Assembly (NCBI GenBank): GCA_008729055.1
Contig: SDUX01000006.1
Span: forward strand, 2,530,842-2,594,841
DNA from: Pyropia haitanensis
Taxonomy: Eukaryota > Rhodophyta > Bangiophyceae > Bangiales > Bangiaceae
Direction: 5' to 3'
Length of the DNA stretch: 64,000 nucleotides
This document shows, piece after piece, positions 53,501 to 64,000 of the stretch; the stretch's first letter is position 1, and each line of letters opens with the position of its first letter. The translations under genes were made by a program, and so were the position numbers. Under the pieces are notes generated by a model. That model was not told the DNA's origin. It searched no databases and saw only the letters and a list, made by a program, of their open reading frames with translations.

Positions 53501-55174
53501 GGAGATCGAGCCGCTGGAGGCGTCCTCATGCGTCTTGTTTGCGTTTGGTAAGGGGTTACGGGCGCTGGCCTAGCGGGTGGCTTGGCTGCGCCGGTGATTT
53601 TCCTACCTCTCTTCGGACTGGGAGGTACTTGCCGGTGGGGATCGGGGAACTGGAGTATCCTTGTATCCGGTCCTGACCAAGACACTAGTTCCTCTCGGAA
53701 GGATAGAAAGGGTGCGTGAGGTAGGGTAGCCGCCGGCCGCAGCCGGTCGTCCCGGTTGTTTGCTCTCGCACCCATTGCACCATCCTGGCTGCTCCCTCTG
53801 GCTCAGATTGTGGCTTGCAACCTCACTTCCCAATCCACCTTCTCTCTCCCGCCTGCACCCTGTTTACCGCCGTGGGGGGTGCATACACACTCCTGCGCCC
53901 CAGGGCCGACAGAGCAACCGGTTGTGACCTACGGGTCTACGTGGAGGCCGTTGCAACCTGGCCCCCATCCACAAGTGTAAACGGGCACACCCGCGTTGGA
54001 GGCCGGGAGCCGCGCAATGGCGCGTGGGCCTACGTCCACGCGGTCCTACGAGTGTCACCGATTTGGGTCCTTGCGCTTCCCCCCCCCGCGCGCGGTCCAC
54101 CCCCGCCGTGGGGTGGTCCCCGTTGGGCCGCGGCGGCTCGTTTCCCAACCGCAGACGATGGACCCAGCGGGCTTTGCCCCCCTTGCGCCCCTTTGGCGTG
54201 ACCCTCCTGTTCCCTGCGCACAAAAAAAGACGCGCGCGGGACAGAGGGTGGGGGTACAGCAGACCCGCGGGGAGTGCCCCTCCCGACCCCTTGCGGGGTG
54301 CGCACCCCACCCCCCGCCCCCCGCTGGGTGCGCCAACGCCGCCGCTCCCTCCCGCACGGCGCCAACGGCGGCGCGCCCACGCGCCACCCTCGGCGGCCGG
54401 CGGTGGGGGCGCCCGCCGCCTGCCCCGTCGCGGAACAGGCAGAGCGAGACCCGCCGCGGCGACGCGGCCGCGGCCGCCACCCGGCGCGCCGGTCGGTCGC
54501 GGGCGCTCGCGATCGGCGTCCCCCCCCCCCCCCCCCCTTACCCAAACCCCGCCGTACGAGGGGCCACGGGCCACGGCGCCACGGCGCCGCGACCGCTGGC
54601 GTGGCGGCGGCGGCGGCGGCGGCGGCCGCCGCGCGGGGGGGCGGCCGGCGCCCCCGCGCGTGCCGGCGCCGCGCGGGGGCGCGGCCCCCGCCAAGGGGCG
54701 GCCGACGGCCGCCCGCGCGCGCGCCTGCAGGCGCACAGCTGTGCGCCGCGGCGGCGGGCGGCGAGTGGCTCGCGGCCCCCGCGATCGCGCTCGTCGACCG
54801 CTCTGCTTGGGTCGACCGTAGGATCCCGGTGCTGGTTGCGTCGTCCCCGCGCAATGTCCATCGTCAACAACTTTGTTTTCCCCATCGAATGCTGCAAACC
54901 GCGTCGGCTTCGATGGCGCATCAGCGTTGGGTCTCGGGCTAGAGTCGATACGGCGTTTCGATGCGCCATCCGCCGACGGGGCTTCGATAGGCGCCAAGTC
55001 GCGAGACCGAGAACTACAGCACACGTGACCATGTGATTTCCGTGTCTCGTGTGCGCCTGCGTTGCAGTAGAATCGTATCGGCTGCCCATCTCCTCCGCAT
55101 CGCTTTATAAGGTGCCGATGCGAGTGGCGGGCGACACTGCGCTCCGCCCTGCTCGCTGTTTTTCGTCAGCGCAC
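53501..55174. other. Intergenic, no gene recognised
   Basis: GC-rich low-complexity core at 54280-54790. An 11-bp inverted repeat GATGGCGCATC/GATGCGCCATC at 54912-54922 and 54960-54970 is extended by CGTCGG/CCGACG. TCGATACG occurs near it, as also near 58264. Confidence 0.45.
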
Positions 55175-55372
55175 CACCCAGGACGCGACGGGGCACCCTC
55201 CCAATGTGCCCGCCACGTCCGTCGCCACCACCACGTCGCCGCCACCACCACGCTGCCCCCACCAGCCCACCACCACCACCACCCCGCCAGCCACCACCCC
55301 GCCAGCCACCACCCCGCCATCCTCAACGCCGGCCACGCACACGGCCGGGGAGCACCCCAGCTATCCCGCCAC
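55175..55372 (+). repeat. Dispersed direct repeat, copy 1
   Basis: About 200 bp similar to 55981-56208. It starts CACCACCCAGGA, GCGACGGGGCACC, contains CCACGTCCGTCGCCACCACC and ends around CAACGCCGGCCACGCACAC and CCCGCCAC. The middle is CCACCA simple sequence. Confidence 0.8.
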
Positions 55373-55980
55373 CACAAACCTGCCGCCGACACAACCCCCG
55401 CCGCCCCCGCCGCTGACTGGTACTTGCCGCCGCCCTTGCCGCTGCCGCCGCCGCCGCCGCCATCTTGCACTTGTCGACGCCCTTGCCGCCGTCGCCGCCA
55501 TCGCCGCCGCCCTTGCCGCTGCCGCCGCCGCCGCCGCCGCCGTCTTGTTCTTGTCGCCGCCCGCTGCCGTCGTCGCCTCTGTCACCGCCGCCCTTGCCGC
55601 CGCCGCCGCCGCCGCCGCCGCCGTCTTGCACTTGCCGCAGCCGCCACCAACGCCGCCGCCGTCGATCTTGCCGCCGCCGCCAACACCGTCGACCTTGCCG
55701 CCGTCTCCGCCACCGCCGCCGCCACCATCACGCCCCTCCCCTCAGCCGCCCCTCCACTCTCGCCCTCCACCGCCGCCCCCCCCCCTCCGGTCAGCTCCCC
55801 ACACCCCTCGCGCCCACCTCCCAAAAAGAAAAAAAACAACAGCTAAAAAAAAAAGAAAAAGGCAGTGGCACAAGTGGCAGCTCCGGGAGAAGCGATGGCC
55901 GAGTCAGCAATGACAGCAGCTGGCGGTGGCGGCAGAGGCGGCGGCGTGTCGGCGTGCCCCCCCCCCCCCCCCAACCCCCA
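55373..55980. other. (GCC)n-rich spacer between the two direct repeats
   Basis: Long GCCGCC simple sequence (about 55400-55720), then an A-rich patch at 55817-55860. No gene. Confidence 0.5.
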
Positions 55981-56208
55981 CCACCCAGGAAGCGACGGGG
56001 CACCGTCCCAAAGTGCCCCGCCACGTCCGTCGCCACCACCACGTCGCCGCCACCACCACGCCGCCCCCACCACCCCACCACCACCACCGCCCGACAACCA
56101 CCACCCCGCGAGCGACCACCCCACCACCACAACCTCGCAACCTCCACCCCGCCATCCTCAACGCCGGCCACGCACACGACCGAGGAGCCCCCCAGCTACC
56201 CCGCCACG
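55981..56208 (+). repeat. Dispersed direct repeat, copy 2
   Basis: Matches copy 1 at both ends, with an expanded CCACCA middle. A third, more divergent partial copy (CAGAACGCGACAGGGCATCC, CCGCCACGTCTGTTGCC) starts near 56405. Confidence 0.8.
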
Positions 56209-56662
56209 TCCGTGACCGTCGCTAACACCACCCGCCAAAGTCGCCACCACCACCACGCCGTCGGCACCACACCACCATCACACAAAAAAATAACCACCAA
56301 AAAAATCACCACCTAAACACCGCCACCCAAACACAGCCACCTTCCCATCCCACGACAACCGAAACCTCCACCCGTCACCCACCACAGCCGCCACCCCGCT
56401 CCCACCCTCCCAGAACGCGACAGGGCATCCCCCCGAAGTGCTCCGCCACGTCTGTTGCCGCCCCCACCCCACCGCCACCACCCCACCGTCACCACACGCC
56501 GCCACCACCAGCCCACCACCGCCACGCCACCACCACCCCGCCCACCAGCACACCACCCCTCAATCACCCTCCCGCCACACCACCCCCCCCCAACAAACTT
56601 ACAACGCCAGCAATGGGGGCAGGCGAAGCACCCCCGCGGCTGCCCCACCCGCCCCGCCCTTG

Positions 56663-57346
56663 TCAGCGCCGCCGCCGTCGTCGCCGCCACCAACGCCGCC
56701 GCCGTCGTGCCGCTGCCGCCCTTGCCGCCGCCGCCGTCGCCGCTGCCGCCGCCGCGGCCGGCCGCGCCGGCCCGCGGGCGGCGGCGCCTCGGCGGCCGCC
56801 GCGGCTGACCGCCGCGGAGCCGCCGCCACGCGCAGCGGCGACCAAATCGACCGCCGCGGCGGCCGTGCCCGCAAGTGACGGTAGCGGCGGCCGCGGCAAC
56901 GACAGCGGCGGCAGCGGCGGCAGCGGCAGCCGCGACGGCACGGCGGCGGGGACGCCGCCGCCGCGGCGGCGCCCTCCCTGACGCGGCCCGCGTCGCGTTC
57001 TCCACCACCCCCGCCCAGCGCGCGACGCGGCGGCGCCGACGCCCGAAGCGAGCAGCAGCGCCTTTAGCGCCTCGTGCACGCCCAGCTGCACCGCCCGCGT
57101 CGGCAGGTGCCCGCGAGCAGCCAGCAACAAGCTCCCCACCGCGTCACCGATGCACGCGGCGAGCACCAGACGCCGGCACCGTGACAGGTCCCGCGCCCTC
57201 TCCGCGAGAACCTTCTCAGCCACCGCGTGCAAGCCCTGCGTGCGCGCCCCGGACGGCTGCGCGCCGACCAACGTCCTCGCCAGCCCCGCGTCAAGTCTGC
57301 GCGCGGTTATCCGTGGCCATGTGGCCAAGATGTAGCCCATGCCCAT
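56663..57346 (-). CDS. Hypothetical protein, weak
   Basis: Not recognised. The N-terminal half has ordinary complexity (ITARRLDAGLARTLVGAQ, EKVLAERARDLSRCRR, LVLAACIGDAVGSLLLAA, LGVHEALKALLLASGVG) and could be helical. The C-terminal half is Arg/Ala/Gly low complexity typical of non-coding DNA here. No C/T-rich leader is evident upstream. It may be a gene remnant. Confidence 0.2.
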   Translation of the reverse strand: MGMGYILATWPRITARRLDAGLARTLVGAQPSGARTQGLHAVAEKVLAERARDLSRCRRLVLAACIGDAVGSLLLAARGHLPTRAVQLGVHEALKALLLASGVGAAASRAGRGWWRTRRGPRQGGRRRGGGVPAAVPSRLPLPPLPPLSLPRPPLPSLAGTAAAAVDLVAAARGGGSAAVSRGGRRGAAARGPARPAAAAAAATAAAARAAAARRRRRWWRRRRRRR

Positions 57347-59150
57347 TTGTACTTTTGCTGGTGATTTATGAGTCCGTCGACTGAATGTTTGAGAGACCTT
57401 AGAATCTGATCATCAAGTGCTAGTAAAAACGTATTGATGTCCAGCAAGTCCAACGCGGGGACAGGCGTGTGAGGCTGTGCTGTGGTTCGCTCGACCTTGA
57501 CCCCGCGCCACCGCGTGCGGACACGGGTCAACCGCACGGAGACTGGCAGTAGTACTAGGCCTAGCCGCTGCTGATTTGAGTCCTTAGGTGCCGCCAGAGC
57601 ATCTGCGCTTCTCAAACAGAACTTTCCTGTTCGTCGTCAAGCGTCGTCTTCCTCACTCGCCAAAACCATGTCCATCATCTCGTCAATGGCCTGGGAGTCG
57701 TCTTCAGCCGCCAGCCAGCACCGGGCAACCTGCTCTTTCTGCTCCCGCCCGACTCCCCCGACATGGCCAGACGTGATGGCTTCACTACCAGACCAGCAGG
57801 CGGCTCGGCCGGGACGACTGAACGGCGGGCACACGTCATTGCTCATCACTCTTTGTAATTGACACGATTATCAGCGTCGTACGGTTCTAAGTGCGCAACC
57901 AGGAATTTAGATGTCAGCCGGGCATGGAGACAGTACGCTGTAGAGGAGTTGATCTCGGGATATCTGGCTTGGTTATGTGCGGGCCACACAGAACCAAGCC
58001 ACACTTAACCGGATACAGACTGTACCTGTTGCCCGCCGCGGCGAGCGCCTGGTGCGCGGGGCTCCGAGGTCGACGAAACAGAGGCCAAGTCCCACGCGAG
58101 CCAGCAGGCACGGATAGGGTCGGTTCAGTGTCGGCCGAGTCGCGTGATCCGCTCGTCTGGCCAATCAATGCGCTTCCGCACTGTCGCTCTCGAGATAACT
58201 AAACGACTGCCTGTAAAGGACCTCATCGACGGCGCGAGGTTACAGCCCATCCCAGGATGGGCTCGATACGCAAACCGTCGCGTATCGGACGGCGCGTCGA
58301 AACCCCGTTTCGATGGTTGACACTGCATCAAAAAAGTCGATACGGGTGTCGATGCGCAAAACGAAAGAGCTGACGATGGACCAGTGGCTGACGCCGCGCG
58401 CCCCGCGATCGTCATTGATTTCGAGCCCCTGACGCTTCCGGCGTTCGCCGTCCACCCCAGCTATTGCGCGTCCCGCCAAAAGATGTGTCTGTATCGACAT
58501 CATGGAGTGGGCCGCTTCATTGGCTCAGACGTCGAGTCTGCACGACTGCTCGACGGCAACAACATCCACTTTTCTGTTTGTGGGATGCACAATGATACAC
58601 CTGCACCGGCACTGGGTGGCGCGCGCGCGTGGCCGACGGGCACTACCTGCTCCCAGACGCTGCCAGTGGACCACGCACCCTGCACGCACCTGTCCGCCCG
58701 CTGCGCTGCGCCTGCCCGTGGCCGTCCAGTCCTCTTCTGCGCACGCAACGGAGGAAGGGGGCGGGGCAGGCGGTGGGGGTACCAGCAGAGCATCGGGGGA
58801 ACGGACGCCGCGGCCGCCCCGCCGCCGGGGCGTGCCCGTCTGCTGCCCCCCCGCCCCCCGCGCGCCCCCTCCCCTCCGCTCCCTGCCGCACCCCGCCCGT
58901 GGTGGCGCCCCCGCCCGCCACCCCCGTCATTGCGCACGCGCCAACAGTCTCCCCAACGGCCCTTCCCGCCACCCCCCCCCCCCCCCCCCCCGCCCCCCCC
59001 GTGAACTCCGCCCTCCCCGCCAACCCCCCCCCCCTACCGGATAAAAGAAAAAGAGAAAAAAAAACGGAAAACAACACTGCTGCCCACTGACGGCCCCGCC
59101 GCCTCTGTCGACAGGCCAGCGGAGCGGCAGAGGCGGTAGCCGCAGCGGCG

Positions 59151-59191
<41 letters not shown>

Positions 59192-59788
59192 ACGGCCGAC
59201 AGGGCAGCGGCGGGCGTGCGCGCCCGCCGTCGCCGCGCGCGCGGCGGCGGCGTCGAGGGGGCGCGTCGCCCCGCCGCCGGCGACCGCGGCGGCGCTCGCC
59301 GCGGTCCCACGCCACCCCCTCTGGAGGGGAACCTCCCCTCCACCCCCCCCCCTCCCCCAGTCCAAGCTTTGGCGTTGGCGTGCCGCGCGCGCCGTCGCTG
59401 GCGGCGTGGTCGCCGCGGCTGACCGACGGACCCCCCCCTCCCCCCCCTCTCCCCCCCCCGTCACCGCCTGCTCCTCTACCACTCGCCCATCCCCACGGAG
59501 ATTCCCCCATGGCGTGCCGCCAGCGGCACCCGTGGGCGCATCGCGTCTGGGTGCGGCGGGGCGGTGGGGACCGGCCGCCCACGAGGCCGCCCCAACGGCG
59601 AGTCGCCCGGACGCAGGGACGGGATGAGCGGGCGGCCGCCGCTCCCGCCGCCGCCCGCCGCGCCGTCGACAGCGCGTGGACAAGGGCGGTAGCGCCAGCC
59701 GCCGCGGCCGCTGCGCACGCCGCGACGCGTCCGCGGCTGCGCCCCGCCGCGGGGTGCCGCCCGCTGTGCGGACCGCCGAGCCGCCGCC

Positions 59789-59822
<34 letters not shown>

Positions 59823-60268
59823 ACGCTGCCGCACCGGCCGCCGCTGCCGTGGTGCGTCACGGTCGGCGGCAGGGCGGGTCGGTCGCCCCCGCGCCGCGAG
59901 CCGTCGGCGTCGCGGTAGCCGCGGTCGCGGCACGCCGGCCATGCCGCGGCACGCCCCCCCCCCCCCGCAGCCGCACCCGCACGGCGGGGACGAGCGGCTG
60001 CGGTGCGTGTCCGCGTGCATCCGCCGGCGACGCCCGCCCCTCCCACCGCCGCGTCCTCCGCGGCGGGGCAGCGTCCCGTCACTGCCGCGTGGCCCCCCCT
60101 CTTGCACCGTGGCCGTGCAAGGCAAGCCGCCGGTGGTGTTGGCGTCTGGCCGGCCGCCCCGCCGCGGGGGGAGAAACGCAGACGGGCGGGCGCGGCGTGG
60201 CACCCCACGGTGCGTCGGCGGCGGCGCGTCTGCCGGCTCGGGCGGGTCCAGCACACAGAGCGCCTCTA
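57347..60268. other. Intergenic, AT-richer to 58600 then GC-rich
   Basis: A short minus frame at 57637-57849 ends in an acidic peptide (EDDSQAIDEMMDMVLASE) but is isolated. The hairpin cluster at 58244-58313 is listed separately. C tracts near 58975-58991 and low-complexity sequence fill the rest. Confidence 0.4.
58244..58313. other. Cluster of three consecutive perfect inverted repeats
   Basis: AGCCCATCC/GGATGGGCT (58244-58252, 58255-58263), CGATACGC/GCGTATCG (58264-58271, 58280-58287) and TCGAAAC/GTTTCGA (58297-58303, 58307-58313). All three are perfect and back to back within 70 bp. TCGATACG recurs just downstream. Function unknown. Confidence 0.7.
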
Positions 60269-61313
60269 CTGTCTATTCTACCGACCGGATCATTTGAGCC
60301 TTTTAGGATCAAATGATCCCCTTTTCCAGGGCCTGTTTTCTCTTACTTCTCTTTGTCCCCTGCTCATTCTGACACAAGAAATGGACTCAGCGACGGCTGT
60401 TTACCCTTGGGAGAGCTTGAGTGCATCCCATTCAAAGGAGAACACCACAGAAGGCGGGCTTTTCCTCGCCTTTTCTTGGCGCCAAAGCGGCCGACGAGGC
60501 CCGTCTGGGAGCTCGGCATGCGGCCTCCGAGTCGCCCGCGCTGGGCACAAAGGAGCATAAAAAGGTGACCTGCTGCTCCTGCCTGCCGCCCACTCCCCCG
60601 TCGGCAGTTCCCCCCCCATCCGCCAGCCCACTGCACCATGAGACGGCGGAAAAAGAACAATGGACGGGCTGCAGCCAAGCCCGCCACCCCCCCCCTTCCC
60701 TCCCCCCCGTCCACCCCCTCTCCTCGGACCCCGCCAATGCCCCCGGCAACTCCTCAAGCAGCGCCCCCGGCGCTGCCGCCGCCGGCTACCCCGCCACCTC
60801 CTCCACCGCCCACCCCTCCCCCGCCGCCATCGGCTACCCCTCCCCCTCCTCCGCCCCCGCCCGCCCCCCCCCCCCGCCTTTTGCTCTTCCCTCTTCCGCC
60901 CCCCCAAGACCAAGAAGGCCAAGGGCCCTGACGTGCGGCTGAAGGTCGGCGCCCAGGTGCACACGGACGCCATCAACGTGTCCAACTTTTCGGGCCTGGG
61001 GGGAGGGTGGGACGAAGCGGATATGGACGGGCTTGATAGGGTGGGGCGGGGGAGGAACGGCAAGATAGTCGTGAGGGCGGGCTGGAAGGGTCGTAGCGGG
61101 AGAGAGGTGGGCGTCGGAGGAGTCGTACAGGTTGGGCGTGCCGTGGGGAGGCGGGGGGACGAGACGGGGAGGTCGACGGCCGCCGCGGAATCGGGGGAGT
61201 GCGGAGCAGCCCCAGGAATGGGGCCCCACGGGGTCAAAAACGCCGGTTTTCTTGAGGATCATTTGATCCTCAGGCGAGGATCATTTGATCCTTTTTTGCG
61301 GTAGAATAGACAC
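60269..61313. mobile_element. TIR element C (about 1,045 bp) with palindrome doublets at both ends
   Basis: Ends are (C/G)TGTCTATTCTACCG, in inverted orientation (left 60269-60283, right 61299-61313). TA flanks both sides, suggesting a TA duplication; a CTAC repeat is also possible. Each end carries two copies of the 14-bp near-palindrome GGATCAAATGATCC or its complement: 60287-60300 (one mismatch), 60306-60319, 61256-61269 and 61278-61291. The interior holds a GC-rich, C/T-rich segment. It also has a host-like coding fragment at about 60908-61000 (+): KTKKAKGPDVRLKVGAQV, then HTDAINVSNFSG, possibly a captured exon. No transposase; possibly a Tc1/mariner-like or other non-autonomous element. 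Confidence 0.82.
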
Positions 61314-61315
61314 TA

Positions 61316-64000
61316 CCGAGCGCGTCGACCGGTGTCGCCCTGGCCGTCACGACGCTCCCACACGGCGCTGCTCGGGCCAGCCCGCTCCTCAACCCTCCCC
61401 CCCCCCCCCCCCCGCGCACACACGCGCAACCCCTCCGTCCGTCTCCCCACGTGCAGTTCCAACCCCCCCCCCAGCAGCCTCAGCCCGCCCGCCCGCGCAC
61501 GCACCCACCCACCACCCGCGCCCGTCTACACGCCCACCCCCCCCCCCCCTCCCCCCGTCCGCCGTCGCGCCCGCCGCGGCACGCCCCCGCCAGTCCCCTC
61601 CTCCCCCCCCCGCCCACCCGTGCGGCCGCGTCGGCCCGCCGCGCCGCGCGCGCCGTGCGGCGCCAGCGCCCGTGGCGGGCCGGCGCCCCCCCCCCCCCCC
61701 CCCCGCCGTCGGCCGCCGCGGTCCGCCCGCCGCGGCGACCCCGCTCGTACGCGGCTCGACCCCCCCCCCCCCCCCCGCCAGACCGCCCCCCCCGATGGAG
61801 ACGCGGCGGATGGCCCGCCGCGACGCCACCCCACCATTGCCCCCGTCGTTTTTGCGGCGCGCCGACCGCCGCCGCGTCGGTGGGGGGGGGTGTCCCGCGG
61901 TGGCCGCCGCCGCCACCCCCCGCCGCGGTCGCGTCGCCGCCGTCTGCCGGCCGGCCGCGTCACGGGGCGGTCCGCCCGCGTCGGCCGCACCGCCGCCGAC
62001 CGACCGGCGGCGGTCGGTCCGCCGCGCCGGGACGCCGCCGCCGTCCCGTGGCCACCGCCCGCCGCCGCGAGCGGGCGTCGACGGGCGGGCGGCGACGGTC
62101 GGCGGCAGCCGCCGCCGCCCGCCCGTTCCCGCCGCCACACACACGACCACGGACGGGCACCCCCCACGCGGCAGCCGGCCGGCCAACGCCGCGGGGCGGC
62201 GCGGCGGGTGCCCACCGCCATCCTCCGCACGCACCAGAGGGCGACGCGGGCAGTGGCGGCGCGCCCCCCCCCTCCCCCCTCCCCCCTCCCGCCGCGTGCC
62301 GCGCACCCCCCCCGCCCAATCTCCCGGCCTCTACTAGCTAGAGCGCAGCTGGCGGTGGCAGCCAACCCCCCCCCCCCCCCCCCCCCACCCACAGGCCCTT
62401 TGCCGTGTGCGGGTGGGTGTCCACGACGGTAGCGCCCGCCACCGCCGTCGCCGCGTCGCCGCCGCCGCCGCCCCGTCCGTCGTTGGTCCGCCACCCACCC
62501 GACGCCCGGCTCACCACGCGCACCGCCGGCCGCCGGCCGCCGCCAGCGTCGTGCGGCGCCCGCCCCAGCCCACCCCCGCCGCCAACAGCGACCCCCCCCA
62601 CCCGAGCGGCGCCCGCAACCGGCGGCGGCGACGGCGCGACGGGCGAGCCGCCGGCGGCAGCACCCCCCCCTGCGGCGGCGGCGGTGGCGGCCGTGCCGTC
62701 GGCGCGGCGGCGGTGCGGGGCGGCCCCCCCCCCCCGCGGGCACCCGCCGCGGCACGCCCGCGGCCGCCGCGGCGACGGCAGCGGCGGGGGGGGCCGACGC
62801 CGCGCGCGTGCGCCCGCCGCCGCCGGGTGGCCGACGCGCCCCGCGGCGCGGCGCGTTGAGCGAGGGGGGGGGAGGGGGTGGGGGGGGAAGGGCCGACCCG
62901 ACCCACCGCGCGTGTCGCCGCGCTCGCAGCGCCCGCCCGCCCGCCCGCCCGCCCGCCCGCCCGCCCGCCCGCCCGCCCGCCGCGGCGGCCGCCGCCCCCA
63001 CCACCGCCACGCCAGCCGCCGCGACCCCCCCCCCCCTGGCCGGCGGCGCCCCCCCCCCCCCCCCCCCGGCACGCCGGCGGCGCCCCCCCCCACCCGGCGT
63101 CTACGCCCCCCCCCCCCCCCCCACGCCGCCGCCCCGTCGCGTGGCGCCGCCGCCGACGCGGCCGCCGGTCGGTCGCCGCCGGTGCCGTCGCGTGTCGGCC
63201 GCCGTGGCGGTCGGCCGCCGCCACCGCCGCCGCCGCCGTCCGCGTCGGCGGCGGCCGCCGTGGGGTGGGCGGCGGCGGCGGTCGCCGCCGCGGGCGGCGG
63301 CGGCCGCCGCGGCGGCGGCCGACGCTGCAAACAATGGCCGACGGGCGTGGCGGCACGGGCGGGGCGGCCACGGGGTGTGCCGGTGTGGGGGTGTCCATCG
63401 CCGTGGCGGCGGTGGCGTGCGGGGGTGGGGGTGATGGGGGAGGTGGGGGGGGGGGGGGGGGGGGGGCGGGAATGGGAGGGTGGGGCGGGGGGGGGGGGGA
63501 GGGGGGGGGAATGCGCGCGACGCGCGTGTGCCGTGCGACGATGACCGTGGGGGGGGGCGGGGGGGGGGGGGGGGAGCGACGCGCACCGCCGCGCCCGTCG
63601 GCTCGCCGCGCCGCGGCCGCCGCGCGCCGCCGCGCTGCCGCCGCCGCCGCGCGCGCGGCGGCAGCGGCCGCCGCCGCGGCCGCCGCGGCTGGCCGCCCCG
63701 CGGGGGGCGGCCGCCGCCGCGGCGGGCGGCGGGCGGCGGGACACGGCCGTGGTGGTGGCGGCCGCCGCGGCGGTCCGTCGGCGCGTGCAACCTCCCCCCC
63801 CCCCCCCCCCAATCTCTGGTGGCGTCCCGCGGCCCTCCACGCCCCGCCCGTCCCGCTGGTCAGACCCAACGGCGGTGGCACCCCCCCTCCCCATCCCCCC
63901 TCACCCCCCCCCCTGCCCCCTCGTGCTCCCCTACACCCCCCAATCGTCCTCATGCACGCGTCGACCCGCGCCGCGTCTGGGTGGCGCCGCCTCGCCCGCG
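61316..64000. other. GC-rich low-complexity region to the window end
   Basis: Long homopolymers (62368-62386 C, 63447-63466 G) and Ala/Arg/Gly/Pro frames on both strands. No gene recognised. Confidence 0.45.
62931..62981 (-). repeat. (CCCG)n tetranucleotide tract
   Basis: About 12 units; the complement of the CGGG blocks at 37585 and 44557, so here the G-rich strand is the minus strand. Confidence 0.92.

Noticed and set aside
60401..61237. Minus-strand frame inside element C
   Set aside because: It is antisense to the more coding-like plus-strand fragment and is mostly Pro/Ser low complexity.

Overview
The window is most likely nuclear DNA of a red alga, and the Bangiales (Porphyra/Pyropia) fit best. 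The base composition is extremely GC-rich. Genes stand singly on both strands with no operons. They encode eukaryotic proteins: PP6 phosphatase, cytosolic-type GlnRS, VAP/MSP, an SR-type RS-domain protein and a TIA-1-like RNA-binding protein. One gene encodes a phycobilisome core linker (ApcC type) behind a plastid-transit-like leader, which means phycobilisomes plus a nuclear-encoded plastid protein. Almost all genes lack introns; one clear spliceosomal intron is visible. The species is inferred, not proven.

Layout. 1.5-2.3 kb (-): putative single-pass membrane protein. 4.3-6.0 kb (-): glycine-rich two-RRM protein. 8.05-8.97 kb (+): PP6 catalytic subunit. 10.2-11.4 kb (-): BAR-like helical protein. 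13.3-13.7 kb (+): ApcC-like linker. 15.2-16.4 kb (-): secreted FG-GAP protein. 19.1-22.2 kb (+): RS-domain protein. 23.2-25.3 kb (-): ARMT1/DUF89 phosphatase with an intron. 27.1-28.3 kb (+): GTP cyclohydrolase I. 28.9-30.8 kb (-): VAP/MSP protein. 33.0-35.6 kb (-): glutaminyl-tRNA synthetase. 35.7-36.1 kb (-): an AT-richer acidic open frame of unknown origin. 40.7-42.0 kb (-): two-domain fasciclin protein. 50.9-52.7 kb (-): 15-repeat ankyrin protein. The rest is GC-rich low-complexity DNA, homopolymer tracts, tandem repeats and transposon-like elements.

Mobile DNA. I found five structures bounded by terminal inverted repeats (TIRs), none with a recognisable transposase. Four share the terminus GCGCAGTG (31454-32234, 42687-44260, 46955-48038, 48053-49502). 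They fall into two pairs, each with its own dense subterminal motif. The fifth (60269-61313) has different ends carrying doublets of a 14-bp near-palindrome. Several AT-richer islands coincide with these elements.

Two general properties matter to a reader. First, several good genes (RRM, BAR-like, RS-domain, ARMT1, VAP, perhaps FG-GAP) change frame exactly at long poly-G/C tracts, so consensus indels are likely. Second, most genes have a C/T-rich leader on the coding strand and a G-rich 3' flank, which helps choose starts. The genes do not form one pathway; they are mainly housekeeping (phosphorylation signalling, translation, folate/pterin supply, ER contact sites, RNA processing), plus photosynthetic antenna and extracellular matrix functions.
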